Shown one piece after another: positions 56,576 to 64,000 of a stretch of 64,000 nucleotides of DNA. The notes below the pieces were generated by a model. That model did not search any database, was not told where the DNA came from, and saw only the letters and a program-made list of their open reading frames with translations. Both the position numbers and the translations under genes were made by a program. Position 1 is the stretch's first letter, and every line of letters starts with the position of its first letter. Location of the stretch: contig CAVSPR010000002.1 of NCBI GenBank assembly GCA_963729875.1, forward strand, positions 62,001 through 126,000, in the 5' to 3' direction. Origin of the DNA: DATBSL01 sp963729875 (lineage in GTDB: Bacteria; Acidobacteriota; Vicinamibacteria; Fen-336).

Positions 56576-57961
56576 ATGCGCCCCCTTCGCTTCGCCCCGA
56601 CGCTCCTGCTCGCCTGCGCGGTTCGCCTGCCCGCTCAAGAGACCCCGCCGCTCTCGTTTGCCGAGGCGCTCCTCGCCGCGCGGGGACAGAACGAGTCGAT
56701 CCTCGCCGCCCGGGCCGAGGTCCGGCAGCGCGAGGAGGAGAGGAAGGCGGCGAAGGGTCTCTATTTCCCGACGATCTCGTTCGTCCCGCTCTACACGCAC
56801 CTCGACGACGACATCCTGCTCGACCTCAACCCCATCCGCGACGTGATCTTGAAGCTCCACCCGACGGTGCCGCCGTCCCTCGTGCCCTCCTTCCAGGAGA
56901 CGCTGTTCAAGCAGGACGAGCTGCGCCTGCCCCTGACCGCCCGCTGGCCGCTCTTCACCGGCGGGCGCGTCGGCGCCGCGAACCGCGCGGCCGAGGCGCG
57001 GACGCGGGACGCGCAGGCGCAGACGCGCCAGGCGGAGGAGGGCGTCCTGCGATCGCTCGTGCGGGCGTACTTCGGCCTGCGCCTGGCACTCGAGGAGAAG
57101 GCGGTGCGGGCCGAGGTGCTCTCCGGGCTCGACCGGCACGTGCGCGACGCGCGCCGGCTCGAGGAGGAGGGCCTCATCGCGAGGACCGAGCGGCTCAACG
57201 CGGAGGTCGCGCGCGCGGAGGCCGACCGCCAGCTGAAGCGGGCGGCGCACGACGTCGAGATCGCGCGGGCCGGCCTCGCCAACGTCCTCGCCGCCGACGC
57301 CCCGGTGGGGGACCCCGCCACCCCGCTCTTCGTCTCGCGCGAGCTCGAGCCGGCCGACCTCTTCCGCGAGGCGGCCCTCGCCTCGCACCCCGCCCTCGAG
57401 CGCCTCGCCGCGCAGCAGGCGCTCGCCGGCGAGGCGGTGGCCGCCCAGAAGGGCGCCTTCTGGCCCGAGGTCTTCGCCTACGGCCTCTACGAGACCCGCA
57501 AGGCCGACCTCTCCCCGATCGAGCCGGAGTGGCTGGCCGGGGTGGGGGCGCGGATCGAGCTGTTCGACGGGGGCAGCCGCCTCAAGAAGCTGGCCGCGGC
57601 GCGGGCGCAGCAGGACCGCGTGACGCTCCTCGACCGCAAGCTCCGGCGCGACCTGGGCACGCTCGTCGAGAGGCAGTACCGGGAGGCCGAGAAGGCCCGG
57701 GAGCAGTACGAGTCGCTCGAGACGACACGCGCGCTGGCCGACGAGAGCCTGCGGGCCCGGACGCGCGCCTTCGAGGAGGGGCTGTCTACCTCCCTCGAGG
57801 TGGTGGACGCGCGCCTTGCCCAGGAGAAGGTCCGCCTGGAGCGGCTGGCGGCGGCGTTCGGCTTCGTGAACGCGCTCGCCGAGCTGCTCGAGGCGAGCGG
57901 ACAGGGCGACCGTTTCGAGGAGATGCGGACGCGCGGGAGCGCGATCGAGGTGCAGCCATGA
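56576..57961 (+). CDS. TolC-family outer-membrane efflux protein
   Basis: A 461-residue outer-membrane channel with a signal peptide (RLPAQ, about residue 20). Two TolC repeats are visible: LSFAEALLAARGQNESILAA with LRLPLTARWPLFTGGRVGAA, then the coiled-coil helices and the second half AEWLAGVGARIELFDGGS-like segment at about 325-335 with LADESLRARTRAFEEGLSTS. First gene of a four-gene operon with HlyD and two ABC-2 permeases, each overlapping by four bases. It would be the exit duct for the complex. Confidence 0.9.
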   Translation: MRPLRFAPTLLLACAVRLPAQETPPLSFAEALLAARGQNESILAARAEVRQREEERKAAKGLYFPTISFVPLYTHLDDDILLDLNPIRDVILKLHPTVPPSLVPSFQETLFKQDELRLPLTARWPLFTGGRVGAANRAAEARTRDAQAQTRQAEEGVLRSLVRAYFGLRLALEEKAVRAEVLSGLDRHVRDARRLEEEGLIARTERLNAEVARAEADRQLKRAAHDVEIARAGLANVLAADAPVGDPATPLFVSRELEPADLFREAALASHPALERLAAQQALAGEAVAAQKGAFWPEVFAYGLYETRKADLSPIEPEWLAGVGARIELFDGGSRLKKLAAARAQQDRVTLLDRKLRRDLGTLVERQYREAEKAREQYESLETTRALADESLRARTRAFEEGLSTSLEVVDARLAQEKVRLERLAAAFGFVNALAELLEASGQGDRFEEMRTRGSAIEVQP

Positions 57962-58929
57962 CCAATCTGCGGGCCGCCACGGCCGGTCTCGTCGCGGGAG
58001 CCACCCTCCTCCTCCTCGACGCCTGTCACCGTCCCGACCTCGTCCAGGGCGAAGTGGAGGCGGCGCAGGTGGACGTGTCGGCCAAGATCCCGGGCCGCGT
58101 GGCCGAGGTCCTGGTGGACGTCGGGCAGTCCGTGAAGAAGGGCGACCCCCTCGCGCGCCTCGAGAGCCCGGAGATCCACGCCAAGCTCGACCAGGCCTCG
58201 GCCGCTCGGGCCGCCGCCGGCGCTCAGAAGGAAAAGGCGGACCGGGGCGCCCGGACCGAGGAGATCCGCGCGGCGGAGAACCAGTGGCAGCGGGCGGAGG
58301 CGGCGGCTTCCCTCGCGAAGACCACGGCGGAGAGGCTCGAGCGCCTGCTGCGGGACGGGGTCGTGCCGGCCCAGCGGCGCGACGAGGCCGACGCCAACTG
58401 GAAGGCGGCGCGCGCCGCGGCCGACGCGGCGAGGGCCGTCTACGACATGGCTCTGGCCGGCGCCCGGAGCGAGGACCGCGACGCGGCGGCGGCGGTGGTA
58501 CGCCAGGCCCAGGGGGCCGTGTCCGAGGTCGAGGCCTGGCTCGGGGAGACGACGCTCGTCGCCCCCCGCGACGGCGAGGTCGCAGCCCGCAACGTCGAGC
58601 CCGGCGAGCTCACCGCGCCGGGCTACCCCGTGATCACGCTCGTGGACCTCTCGGACCAGTGGGTCGTACTCAACCTCCGCGAGGACCGCCTCGCCGGCCT
58701 CTCGGTCGGGGACCGCCTCACCGGCCGCGTCCCCGCGCTCGCCCGCGAGGTCGAGCTCGAGGTGACGATGATCGCCCCCCTCGCCGACTTCGCCACCTGG
58801 CGCTCGACGAGCGCCTCCGGCGGTTTCGACCTGAAGACGTTCGAGGTGCGGGCGCGACCGAGCGCGCAGGTGGAAGGGCTGCGTTCCGGCATGAGCGTCG
58901 TCGTCGACTGGGGCCGCCGAGGCCGCTGA
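57958..58929 (+). CDS. HlyD-type membrane-fusion protein
   Basis: A 323-residue periplasmic adaptor of the YhiI/YbhG type. After a hydrophobic start with LLLLDACHR (possible but imperfect lipobox) come lipoyl-like half motifs (VDVSAKIPGRVAEVLVDVGQ, SVKKGDPLARLES), a long coiled coil (about 80-185; AAAGAQKEKADRGARTEEIR), the second lipoyl half (ETTLVAPRDGEVAARNVEPG) and a beta-barrel (VITLVDLSDQWVVLNLREDR). The start overlaps the TolC stop. It bridges the two ABC-2 permeases and TolC. Confidence 0.9.
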   Translation: MTNLRAATAGLVAGATLLLLDACHRPDLVQGEVEAAQVDVSAKIPGRVAEVLVDVGQSVKKGDPLARLESPEIHAKLDQASAARAAAGAQKEKADRGARTEEIRAAENQWQRAEAAASLAKTTAERLERLLRDGVVPAQRRDEADANWKAARAAADAARAVYDMALAGARSEDRDAAAAVVRQAQGAVSEVEAWLGETTLVAPRDGEVAARNVEPGELTAPGYPVITLVDLSDQWVVLNLREDRLAGLSVGDRLTGRVPALAREVELEVTMIAPLADFATWRSTSASGGFDLKTFEVRARPSAQVEGLRSGMSVVVDWGRRGR

Positions 58930-58937
58930 GAGGGGCC

Positions 58938-60098
58938 ATGAAGACGGTCCTCCGCCGCGAGCTTCGGCGCATCGCCACCCGGCCCCTCGAGCCGCTCCTG
59001 CTCGTGGTCCTGCCGGCGCTCGCGCTGGCGTTCACGTGGGCGATCTTCTCCGCCGGTCTCCCGCGGGACCTGCCGGTCGCCGTCGTGGACCAGGACCACT
59101 CCCGCCTGTCGCGCCAGCTCGTCCGGATGATCGACGCCACGCCGACGATCCGGGTGTCGGAGCGTCCCCCGGACCCCGCCGCGGCGGAAGAGCTGATCCT
59201 CTCCGGCCGCGTGTACGCGTACGTCCTCGTGCCCCCCGGCCTCGAGCGGAACGTGAAGCGCGGCCGGTCGGAACCCGTCGTGGCGTACACGAACGCGCAG
59301 CTCCTCGTGCCGGCCAGCCTGGTGAGGCGCGACCTCCTCGCCGCCACGGGCACCCTCTCGGCCGGCGTGAAGCTCCGCCGCCTGCGCGCGGCGGGGGAGA
59401 CGGGAGAGAGCGCCGCCGCCCGGATCGAGCCGGTGCGCGCGGACGTCCACGCCCTCTTCAACCCGCAGCTCAACTACGTCTCCTACATCTTCGTCGCCCT
59501 CTTCCCGACGCTCCTCCACGTGTTCGTCCTGCTGGCGGCGGTGAACTCCGTGGGCTCCGAGCTGCGGGAGGGCACGGCGGGCGAGTGGCTGGAAACGGCG
59601 AGAGGATCGCTCTGGCGCGCGCTCGCCGGGAAGCTGCTTCCCTCGACGCTCTGCCTCCTCGGCGTCTCGGGAGCGGCCATGGCCGTCCTCTTCGGGGCCG
59701 CCGGCGTGCCGATGAGGGGGAGCCTCGCGCTCCTCCTCCTCGGCACCCTGCTGTTCGTCCTCGCCTACCAGGCGATCGGCGTCCTCCTCGTCGCGCTCTT
59801 CGCCAACTTCCGCTTCGCCACGAGCGTCGCCGCGTTTCTCGCGTCTCCCGCCTTCGCTTACACTGGCATCACCTTCCCCACGTTGGGCATGCCGGCGTTC
59901 GCCCGCCTCTGGGGGGCCCTGCTGCCGCTGACCCACTACCTGAAGCTCCTCGTGGACCAGTCGATGAAGGGGGCGCCCGGGTCCGTCTCCGCGCCCTCGC
60001 TCCTCGCCCTGCTCGCGTTCGCCGTCGCGGCGCCGGTCCTGGCGTGGCCTCGCCTGCGCCGGGTCGTCCGGGACGAGCGTTTCTGGGGGAGGCGGTGA
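58938..60098 (+). CDS. ABC-2 type transport permease (first of a pair)
   Basis: A 386-residue ABC-2 permease of the YhhJ/YbhR group. One N-terminal helix (LLLVVLPALALAFTWAIF) is followed by a large extracytoplasmic domain (LPVAVVDQDHSRLSRQLVRM, FNPQLNYVSYIFV) and five or six C-terminal helices with TAGEWLETARGS loop. Its layout parallels the next gene, so they likely form a heterodimer. No ATPase gene is in the operon. Overlaps the next start by four bases. Confidence 0.88.
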   Translation: MKTVLRRELRRIATRPLEPLLLVVLPALALAFTWAIFSAGLPRDLPVAVVDQDHSRLSRQLVRMIDATPTIRVSERPPDPAAAEELILSGRVYAYVLVPPGLERNVKRGRSEPVVAYTNAQLLVPASLVRRDLLAATGTLSAGVKLRRLRAAGETGESAAARIEPVRADVHALFNPQLNYVSYIFVALFPTLLHVFVLLAAVNSVGSELREGTAGEWLETARGSLWRALAGKLLPSTLCLLGVSGAAMAVLFGAAGVPMRGSLALLLLGTLLFVLAYQAIGVLLVALFANFRFATSVAAFLASPAFAYTGITFPTLGMPAFARLWGALLPLTHYLKLLVDQSMKGAPGSVSAPSLLALLAFAVAAPVLAWPRLRRVVRDERFWGRR

Positions 60099-61285
60099 AG
60101 GCGATCCTCCTCCACGCGAGGGCCGAGGCCCTCCGGGTCTTCCGCGACCCCGGAGCCCTCCTCATCCTCGGGGGCGCCGTCTTCCTCTACGCCTTCTTCT
60201 ATCCCGTCCCCTACCTGCCGCAGGTGCTGCGCGAGGTACCGGTGGCCGTGGTGGACCAGGACCGCACGGCCCTCTCCCGCCAGCTCGTCCGCATGGCCGA
60301 CGCCCACCCGCTTCTCCGCGTGGCGGAGCGGCCGCCGAGCCTCGGGGAAGCGGAGGGCCTGGTCCGGACCGGCCGCGTGGGCGGCATCCTGGTCGTGCCG
60401 CCCGGCTTCGAGCGCGACGTCCAGCTACGGCAGCGCACGCGCGTCGGCGTCTTCGCCGACGCCAGCTACTTCCTCGTCTACCGCCAGGTGGCGACCGGCT
60501 TCCTCGAGACGGTGGGGACGCTCTCCGCCGGCATCGACGTCCGTCGGCTCGAGGCCCGCGGGCGGACCGAGGAGGCGGCCCGCGCCCTGCGGAGCCCCGT
60601 CCCCCTCCTCGTGCGCCCCCTCTTCAACCCGACCGAGGGCTACGCGAGCTACGTCGTGCCCGCGGTCCTCGTCCTCATCCTCCAGCAGACGCTGCTCATC
60701 GGCATCGGGCTGCTCGGGGGGACCCTGTCAGAATCCCGGGTCGCCCCGTTCCTGGCGGACGACCCGGGATCTTCTGGTCCCGCAGAGCCCCGTGGAAGGA
60801 CGGCTCTCTTCCGTTTGCTCGGCCGCGCCCTCTTCTACCTCGCCCTCTACTCCGTCTACGCCGTCCTCTACTTCACGATCGTCTACCGCGTCTACGGCTT
60901 CCCCGAGCGCAGCCGCGCCCTCGACCTGCCGTTGTTCGCCCTGCCCTTTCTCCTGGCCTGCATCTTCCTCGCCCTCGCGCTGTCGTCCCTGTTCACGCGC
61001 CGGGAGACGGCGATGCAGGTGCTCCTCTTCACGTCGCTGCCGTCCGTCTTCCTGGCCGGCTTCGCCTGGCCGCCGGAGGCCATCCCCGCCTGGCTCCGTG
61101 TCCTCTCTCTCTTCGTCCCCAGCACGAGCGGCATTGCCGGCGTCCTGCGCCTGGCGGAGATGGGCGCCGAGCTGCGCCACGTCCGCGTCGAGTGGCTCGT
61201 GCTGTGGGCGCTGGCCGCGGGCTACTTCGTGCTCGCCTGGCTCGCCGAGCGGCGGGCACCGGCGCCCGGGCCAACGGCCCCATAG
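60095..61285 (+). CDS. ABC-2 type transport permease (second of a pair)
   Basis: A 396-residue paralogue of the preceding permease: N-terminal helix (LLILGGAVFLYAFFYPVPYL), VPVAVVDQDRTALSRQLVRM, soluble domain with VVPPGFERDVQLRQRTRVGV, then FNPTEGYASYVVPAVLVLIL and five further helices. GTG 60095 overlaps the previous stop. Together they would form a transport channel; the driving subunit is missing here and must come from elsewhere if needed. Confidence 0.88.
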   Translation: MKAILLHARAEALRVFRDPGALLILGGAVFLYAFFYPVPYLPQVLREVPVAVVDQDRTALSRQLVRMADAHPLLRVAERPPSLGEAEGLVRTGRVGGILVVPPGFERDVQLRQRTRVGVFADASYFLVYRQVATGFLETVGTLSAGIDVRRLEARGRTEEAARALRSPVPLLVRPLFNPTEGYASYVVPAVLVLILQQTLLIGIGLLGGTLSESRVAPFLADDPGSSGPAEPRGRTALFRLLGRALFYLALYSVYAVLYFTIVYRVYGFPERSRALDLPLFALPFLLACIFLALALSSLFTRRETAMQVLLFTSLPSVFLAGFAWPPEAIPAWLRVLSLFVPSTSGIAGVLRLAEMGAELRHVRVEWLVLWALAAGYFVLAWLAERRAPAPGPTAP

Positions 61286-61445
61286 CCCCCCGTTCCCACC
61301 CGCCGGCTCCACGCCCGAAGCGGTCCGGAGGGAGTGGATCGGAATGCGTTCGAAGTCTTCGCTTCTTTCCGCTCGTCGGCGTCCGGTACGATCCCCGCGT
61401 CCCGCGACCGCCGGCGGGCGCGGGGCGCCAACCCCGGAGGACGGC

Positions 61446-63347
61446 ATGAAGAACCACGGGCGGGCGCTGCCACTGGCGGGGCTGCTGCTCCTCGCCGCGA
61501 CGACCTCCCTGGCCGCGGGGCTCTACCCGAACCCGCAGCGAGCGCCGCGCTGGCGGCTCGCCTGGAGCGACGAGTTCGAGGGCCCGCCCTGCGATCCGGC
61601 GCGTCCGCAGGCGTGCAGCCCGGCGGACTGGCGGCGGACGCTGGAGTGCTACGGCACCCCCAGCGCCCCCGTCGCCACGGTGGTTCCCTTCGCGTTCCAC
61701 GTGGACCCCGCCGACCCCACCCAGTGGACGGCGCGCCACTACTCGCACCTCGGCGCGCTCGACAAGTGCACCTGGCTCGTGTCGGACCACGCGAGCGCCA
61801 TCCACTTCCAGGGCCCGGCCGGGCCCATCACCCGCTTCCGGCCCGAGGCCGTGCAGGTCTCCGCCGGCGAGATGCGGATCACGGCGCGGCGCGCTCGGCC
61901 GGGGCCGGTGGACTGCGGCCGGCGCATCCGCGAGGACGGCCCGAACAACGAGTCCAGCCTCTCCAAGGACTGTCCCTACGAGGCGGGCAACGTCATCTCC
62001 TTCGCCATGAACGGGCTCGACGCCGCCGGGGTCAACGGCGCACCCGCGGGGCGACACGGGGGCGACGGGCGCGTCTTCCGGGAGGGAGGGCGCCTCGAGT
62101 TGAGGGCGAGGCTGCCGCGCGAGCGGGGCAACATGGCGGCGCTGTGGACCTGGCAGCAGGACTGGCGCACCCCCGAGCGGGAGTACGACCTGCTGGAGAA
62201 CTGGGTCAACTGGCCGCAGTCCAGCCTCCACTCGATCCAGAACCCGGGCACCAGCGCCCAGCACCTCTTCCGCGACGAGCACGCCCTCACGCTCTCGAAC
62301 GAGTTCCACGTCTACGCCATGGAGTGGCAGCGCGACGACCACCTCGCCTACTTCCTCGACAGCCGCCACCTCGCGACCTGGCGCGACAGCACCCGGCCGG
62401 ACGGCGACCGGATCGAGAGCGGCACCCAGTGCGTGGAGAACCGGATCTGGGGAAACCCGTTCTACCTCATCCTCTGGAACCTGATGCTGGAGTACGACTG
62501 GGCCCCGGAGTCCCGCCCCTGGGGCGCGGGCCAGGCGCCCGACACCCTGTACCTCGACTACGTCCGCTACTTCGAGCCCTGCGACGACGCGGCCGACCCG
62601 GCCTGCGTGGAGTCGACGTTGAACGCGTCCTGCCCGAACCCCTGCGAGGGCTTCGGCGCCTTCGACGGCTACAACTGCCACGTGGGCGCGCCGCCCGCGG
62701 GGCAGACGGCCCTGATCGCGGGCGGCGAGTTCGCCTACCGGGCGCGCTTCGACCTGCTGAAGGGCTGGAGGTGCCTCCACGGCGGCGAGCGGCAGGGCTC
62801 GACGTGCCGGCTGGGCGGACCGCCGCCCGGCCGCGTGCCCTTCGTCTACGCGAACGCCTTCTACACGCGCCCCACCTGCAGCACGACGACGCGGCCCAAC
62901 TGCTCCCACCCGTGCCCCTGGGAGGGCACGACGTACGATCCGGGCCGGCACGCCTGCCGGGTCGGCCGTTCTCCGGCCGGGACTCCCCCGGCGGGGGCGC
63001 GGCCGTCGGTCGAGGGCGACGTCGTCTACTACGACGTCGAGCGCTGCCCCTACGGCGGCGAGTACGACGGCGTCGGCGCCTGCCGGCTCGTCGAGCTGCC
63101 CGAGGGCGCGCGCGCCTTCGTCTACGAGGGCGGCCTCTACTACGAGCCGGTCAGCACCATCCCGTCACAGGAGTGCCCCTACGGGGGCGCCTTCGACTCG
63201 CGGAACTGCCTCCTCGGCTCCGCCCCCGACGGCTCCGAGCCCTACGCGGTCGGCCACCGCATCGACACGCCGGCGCAGTGCGGCCGGACCACCGACTGGC
63301 AGGCCGTCCAGCCGGGAGAGGTCCGCGTCCAGAACGTCTGCCGCTGA
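61446..63347 (+). CDS. Secreted GH16-like glycoside hydrolase with Cys-rich C-terminal repeats
   Basis: A 633-residue exported protein (signal ends SLAAG, about residue 24). The first 390 residues look like a GH16 jelly-roll: LAWSDEFEGPP at the start, LELRARLPRERGNMAALWTW, and the catalytic ExDxxE motif in REYDLLENW, followed by HVYAMEWQRDDHLAYFLD and the closing YLDYVRYFEPC. GH16 enzymes cut beta-1,3/1,4-glucans or galactans. The last 240 residues hold about five imperfect repeats of the type CPxGGxYDGxxCxLGxxPxG with PFVYxxxFYxxP, disulfide-rich and unassigned. ATG 61446 has CGGAGGACGGC ahead. The right end lies next to a truncated GGDEF-EAL gene. Confidence 0.8.
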   Translation: MKNHGRALPLAGLLLLAATTSLAAGLYPNPQRAPRWRLAWSDEFEGPPCDPARPQACSPADWRRTLECYGTPSAPVATVVPFAFHVDPADPTQWTARHYSHLGALDKCTWLVSDHASAIHFQGPAGPITRFRPEAVQVSAGEMRITARRARPGPVDCGRRIREDGPNNESSLSKDCPYEAGNVISFAMNGLDAAGVNGAPAGRHGGDGRVFREGGRLELRARLPRERGNMAALWTWQQDWRTPEREYDLLENWVNWPQSSLHSIQNPGTSAQHLFRDEHALTLSNEFHVYAMEWQRDDHLAYFLDSRHLATWRDSTRPDGDRIESGTQCVENRIWGNPFYLILWNLMLEYDWAPESRPWGAGQAPDTLYLDYVRYFEPCDDAADPACVESTLNASCPNPCEGFGAFDGYNCHVGAPPAGQTALIAGGEFAYRARFDLLKGWRCLHGGERQGSTCRLGGPPPGRVPFVYANAFYTRPTCSTTTRPNCSHPCPWEGTTYDPGRHACRVGRSPAGTPPAGARPSVEGDVVYYDVERCPYGGEYDGVGACRLVELPEGARAFVYEGGLYYEPVSTIPSQECPYGGAFDSRNCLLGSAPDGSEPYAVGHRIDTPAQCGRTTDWQAVQPGEVRVQNVCR

Positions 63348-64000
63348 GAGCCTGTCGACACTCAGGCCGGAGGTGTGGCCTCCCTCGCGCTCCGGGTCCG
63401 AGAAGGCGTTCACCGACAGATTGACGAAGAGGGCGTAGTCGTCCCGGCTCCTCCCGCCTCGAGCGAGCAGCCGGATCGCCTCCTTGACCACCCAGCGCTC
63501 GATCGAGGGCAGCAGCCCGCATCGCTCTGCCTCGCCGAGGAAGGCCCCGGGCGGGAGCAGCTCGCCCGTCTCCCCGGCCATCCTGAGGAGCAGCTCGTAG
63601 TGCTGCACCCGGTTCCGACGCAGGTCCAGGATCGGCTGGCCGTGAAAGAGGAACCGGCCCTGGTCGAGGGCGGCGCGAAGGACGCTCTCGCTGCGGAAGC
63701 TCGTCTCGATCGCCCTCTGCCACCGCTCGTCCGGGGCGTAGACCCGGCAGGCGTTGCCTCCCGTCGCCTTGGCCTGGTACATCGCCTGATCCGCGTGGGC
63801 CAGGAGCTCCTCGGCGGTGGTGCCGTGCTCCGGATACAGGGCGACGCCGATGGCGGCGCTGATCCTCAGCGGCGATCCCCCGAGGTCGATCGGTTGGGAG
63901 CGGATGGCCTCCAGGAGCTGTGACGCCAGCGCCTGGCCCTGCAGGCTGTCGGTGTGGGGCAGGAGCACGGCGAACTCGTCCCCGCCCACCCGGGCCACGA
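63165..64000 (-). CDS. GGDEF-EAL protein, partial at the edge and truncated in the EAL domain
   Basis: The gene enters from the right edge. Visible first is RVGGDEFAVLLPH (the GGDEF loop, so a potentially active cyclase), ISAAIGVALYPEHGTTAEEL and LLAHADQAMYQAKATGGN; then the start of an EAL domain with YELLLRM (EAL as ELL), GELLPPGAFLGEAERCGLLP and IERWVVKEAIRLL. The EAL match stops after VNLSVNAFSDPE near 63385, some 140 residues short, without its catalytic DDFG-type loops. The frame continues to 63165 with unrelated residues, antisense to the GH16 gene. A c-di-GMP phosphodiesterase activity is therefore unlikely. Upstream part unknown. Confidence 0.75.
   Translation of the reverse strand, partial: VARVGGDEFAVLLPHTDSLQGQALASQLLEAIRSQPIDLGGSPLRISAAIGVALYPEHGTTAEELLAHADQAMYQAKATGGNACRVYAPDERWQRAIETSFRSESVLRAALDQGRFLFHGQPILDLRRNRVQHYELLLRMAGETGELLPPGAFLGEAERCGLLPSIERWVVKEAIRLLARGGRSRDDYALFVNLSVNAFSDPEREGGHTSGLSVDRLSAADVLDADLSRLDGLPVGGPAALRRRVDAVADRVGLGAVGGGAEEAVPRVEGAPVGALL

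Overview
The window is GC-rich (roughly 70 percent) and gene-dense. It carries several protein families that are typical together of Acidobacteriota: a CadC-type winged-helix regulator fused to PD40 beta-propeller repeats, Ser/Thr kinases fused to PD40 or TPR modules, a carboxypeptidase-like-domain TonB receptor, and PadR regulators. I infer an acidobacterial chromosome fragment; no rRNA or tRNA gene was seen to confirm it. About a dozen genes carry one-base frameshifts, mostly at G/C runs, so the sequence looks like an imperfectly polished assembly.

Layout. 1-3.8 kb: the end of a copper P-type ATPase, a PadR/nucleotidyltransferase pair, then a mosaic of partial duplications (nucleotidyltransferase tail, cyclophilin tail, a piece of cusA, an IS91-like relic) around a small secreted protein, ending in a frameshifted cyclophilin. 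3.8-10.5 kb: copper/silver efflux operon (small Cys/His-rich protein, CusC-like, CusB with three metal-binding modules, CusA). 10.5-16.9 kb, minus strand: a Fis-type HTH protein, a secreted HExxH protein, the winged-helix/PD40 protein and a kinase/PD40 protein. 17.3-19.1 kb: a complete IS4-family insertion sequence with inverted repeats and a 10-bp target duplication. 19.1-25.3 kb: DUF3795 protein, LolA-like protein, serA, a Phd/VapC toxin-antitoxin pair, and a kinase-TPR protein.

25.5-34 kb: katG (two frameshifts), KDPG aldolase, a GH20-like hydrolase, and a 1449-residue secreted protein whose C-terminus is a thermolysin-type protease. 34-40.6 kb, plus strand: a membrane hydroxylase, then a tightly coupled cluster of a PycTM-like membrane domain fused to a beta-propeller, an OprP-like porin, a CotH-kinase lipoprotein and a purple-acid-phosphatase-like lipoprotein. 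This cluster may handle extracytoplasmic phosphate. 40.6-44 kb, minus strand: DedA and two tandem phosphohexomutase paralogues, one lacking the catalytic serine.

44.2-51.5 kb: a heavily frameshifted subtilisin with a clear terminator, a CydA-like membrane protein with two haem c motifs plus a second CydA-like protein, a tiny Gly-rich EF-hand protein, a beta-barrel candidate and a CusF-SCO1 fusion. These suggest a respiratory and copper-delivery block. 51.5-64 kb: prolidase, TonB receptor, DUF2846 protein, a TolC/HlyD/ABC-2/ABC-2 export operon without an ATPase, a GH16-like enzyme with Cys-rich C-terminal repeats, and a GGDEF-EAL gene that is cut short and runs off the right edge.
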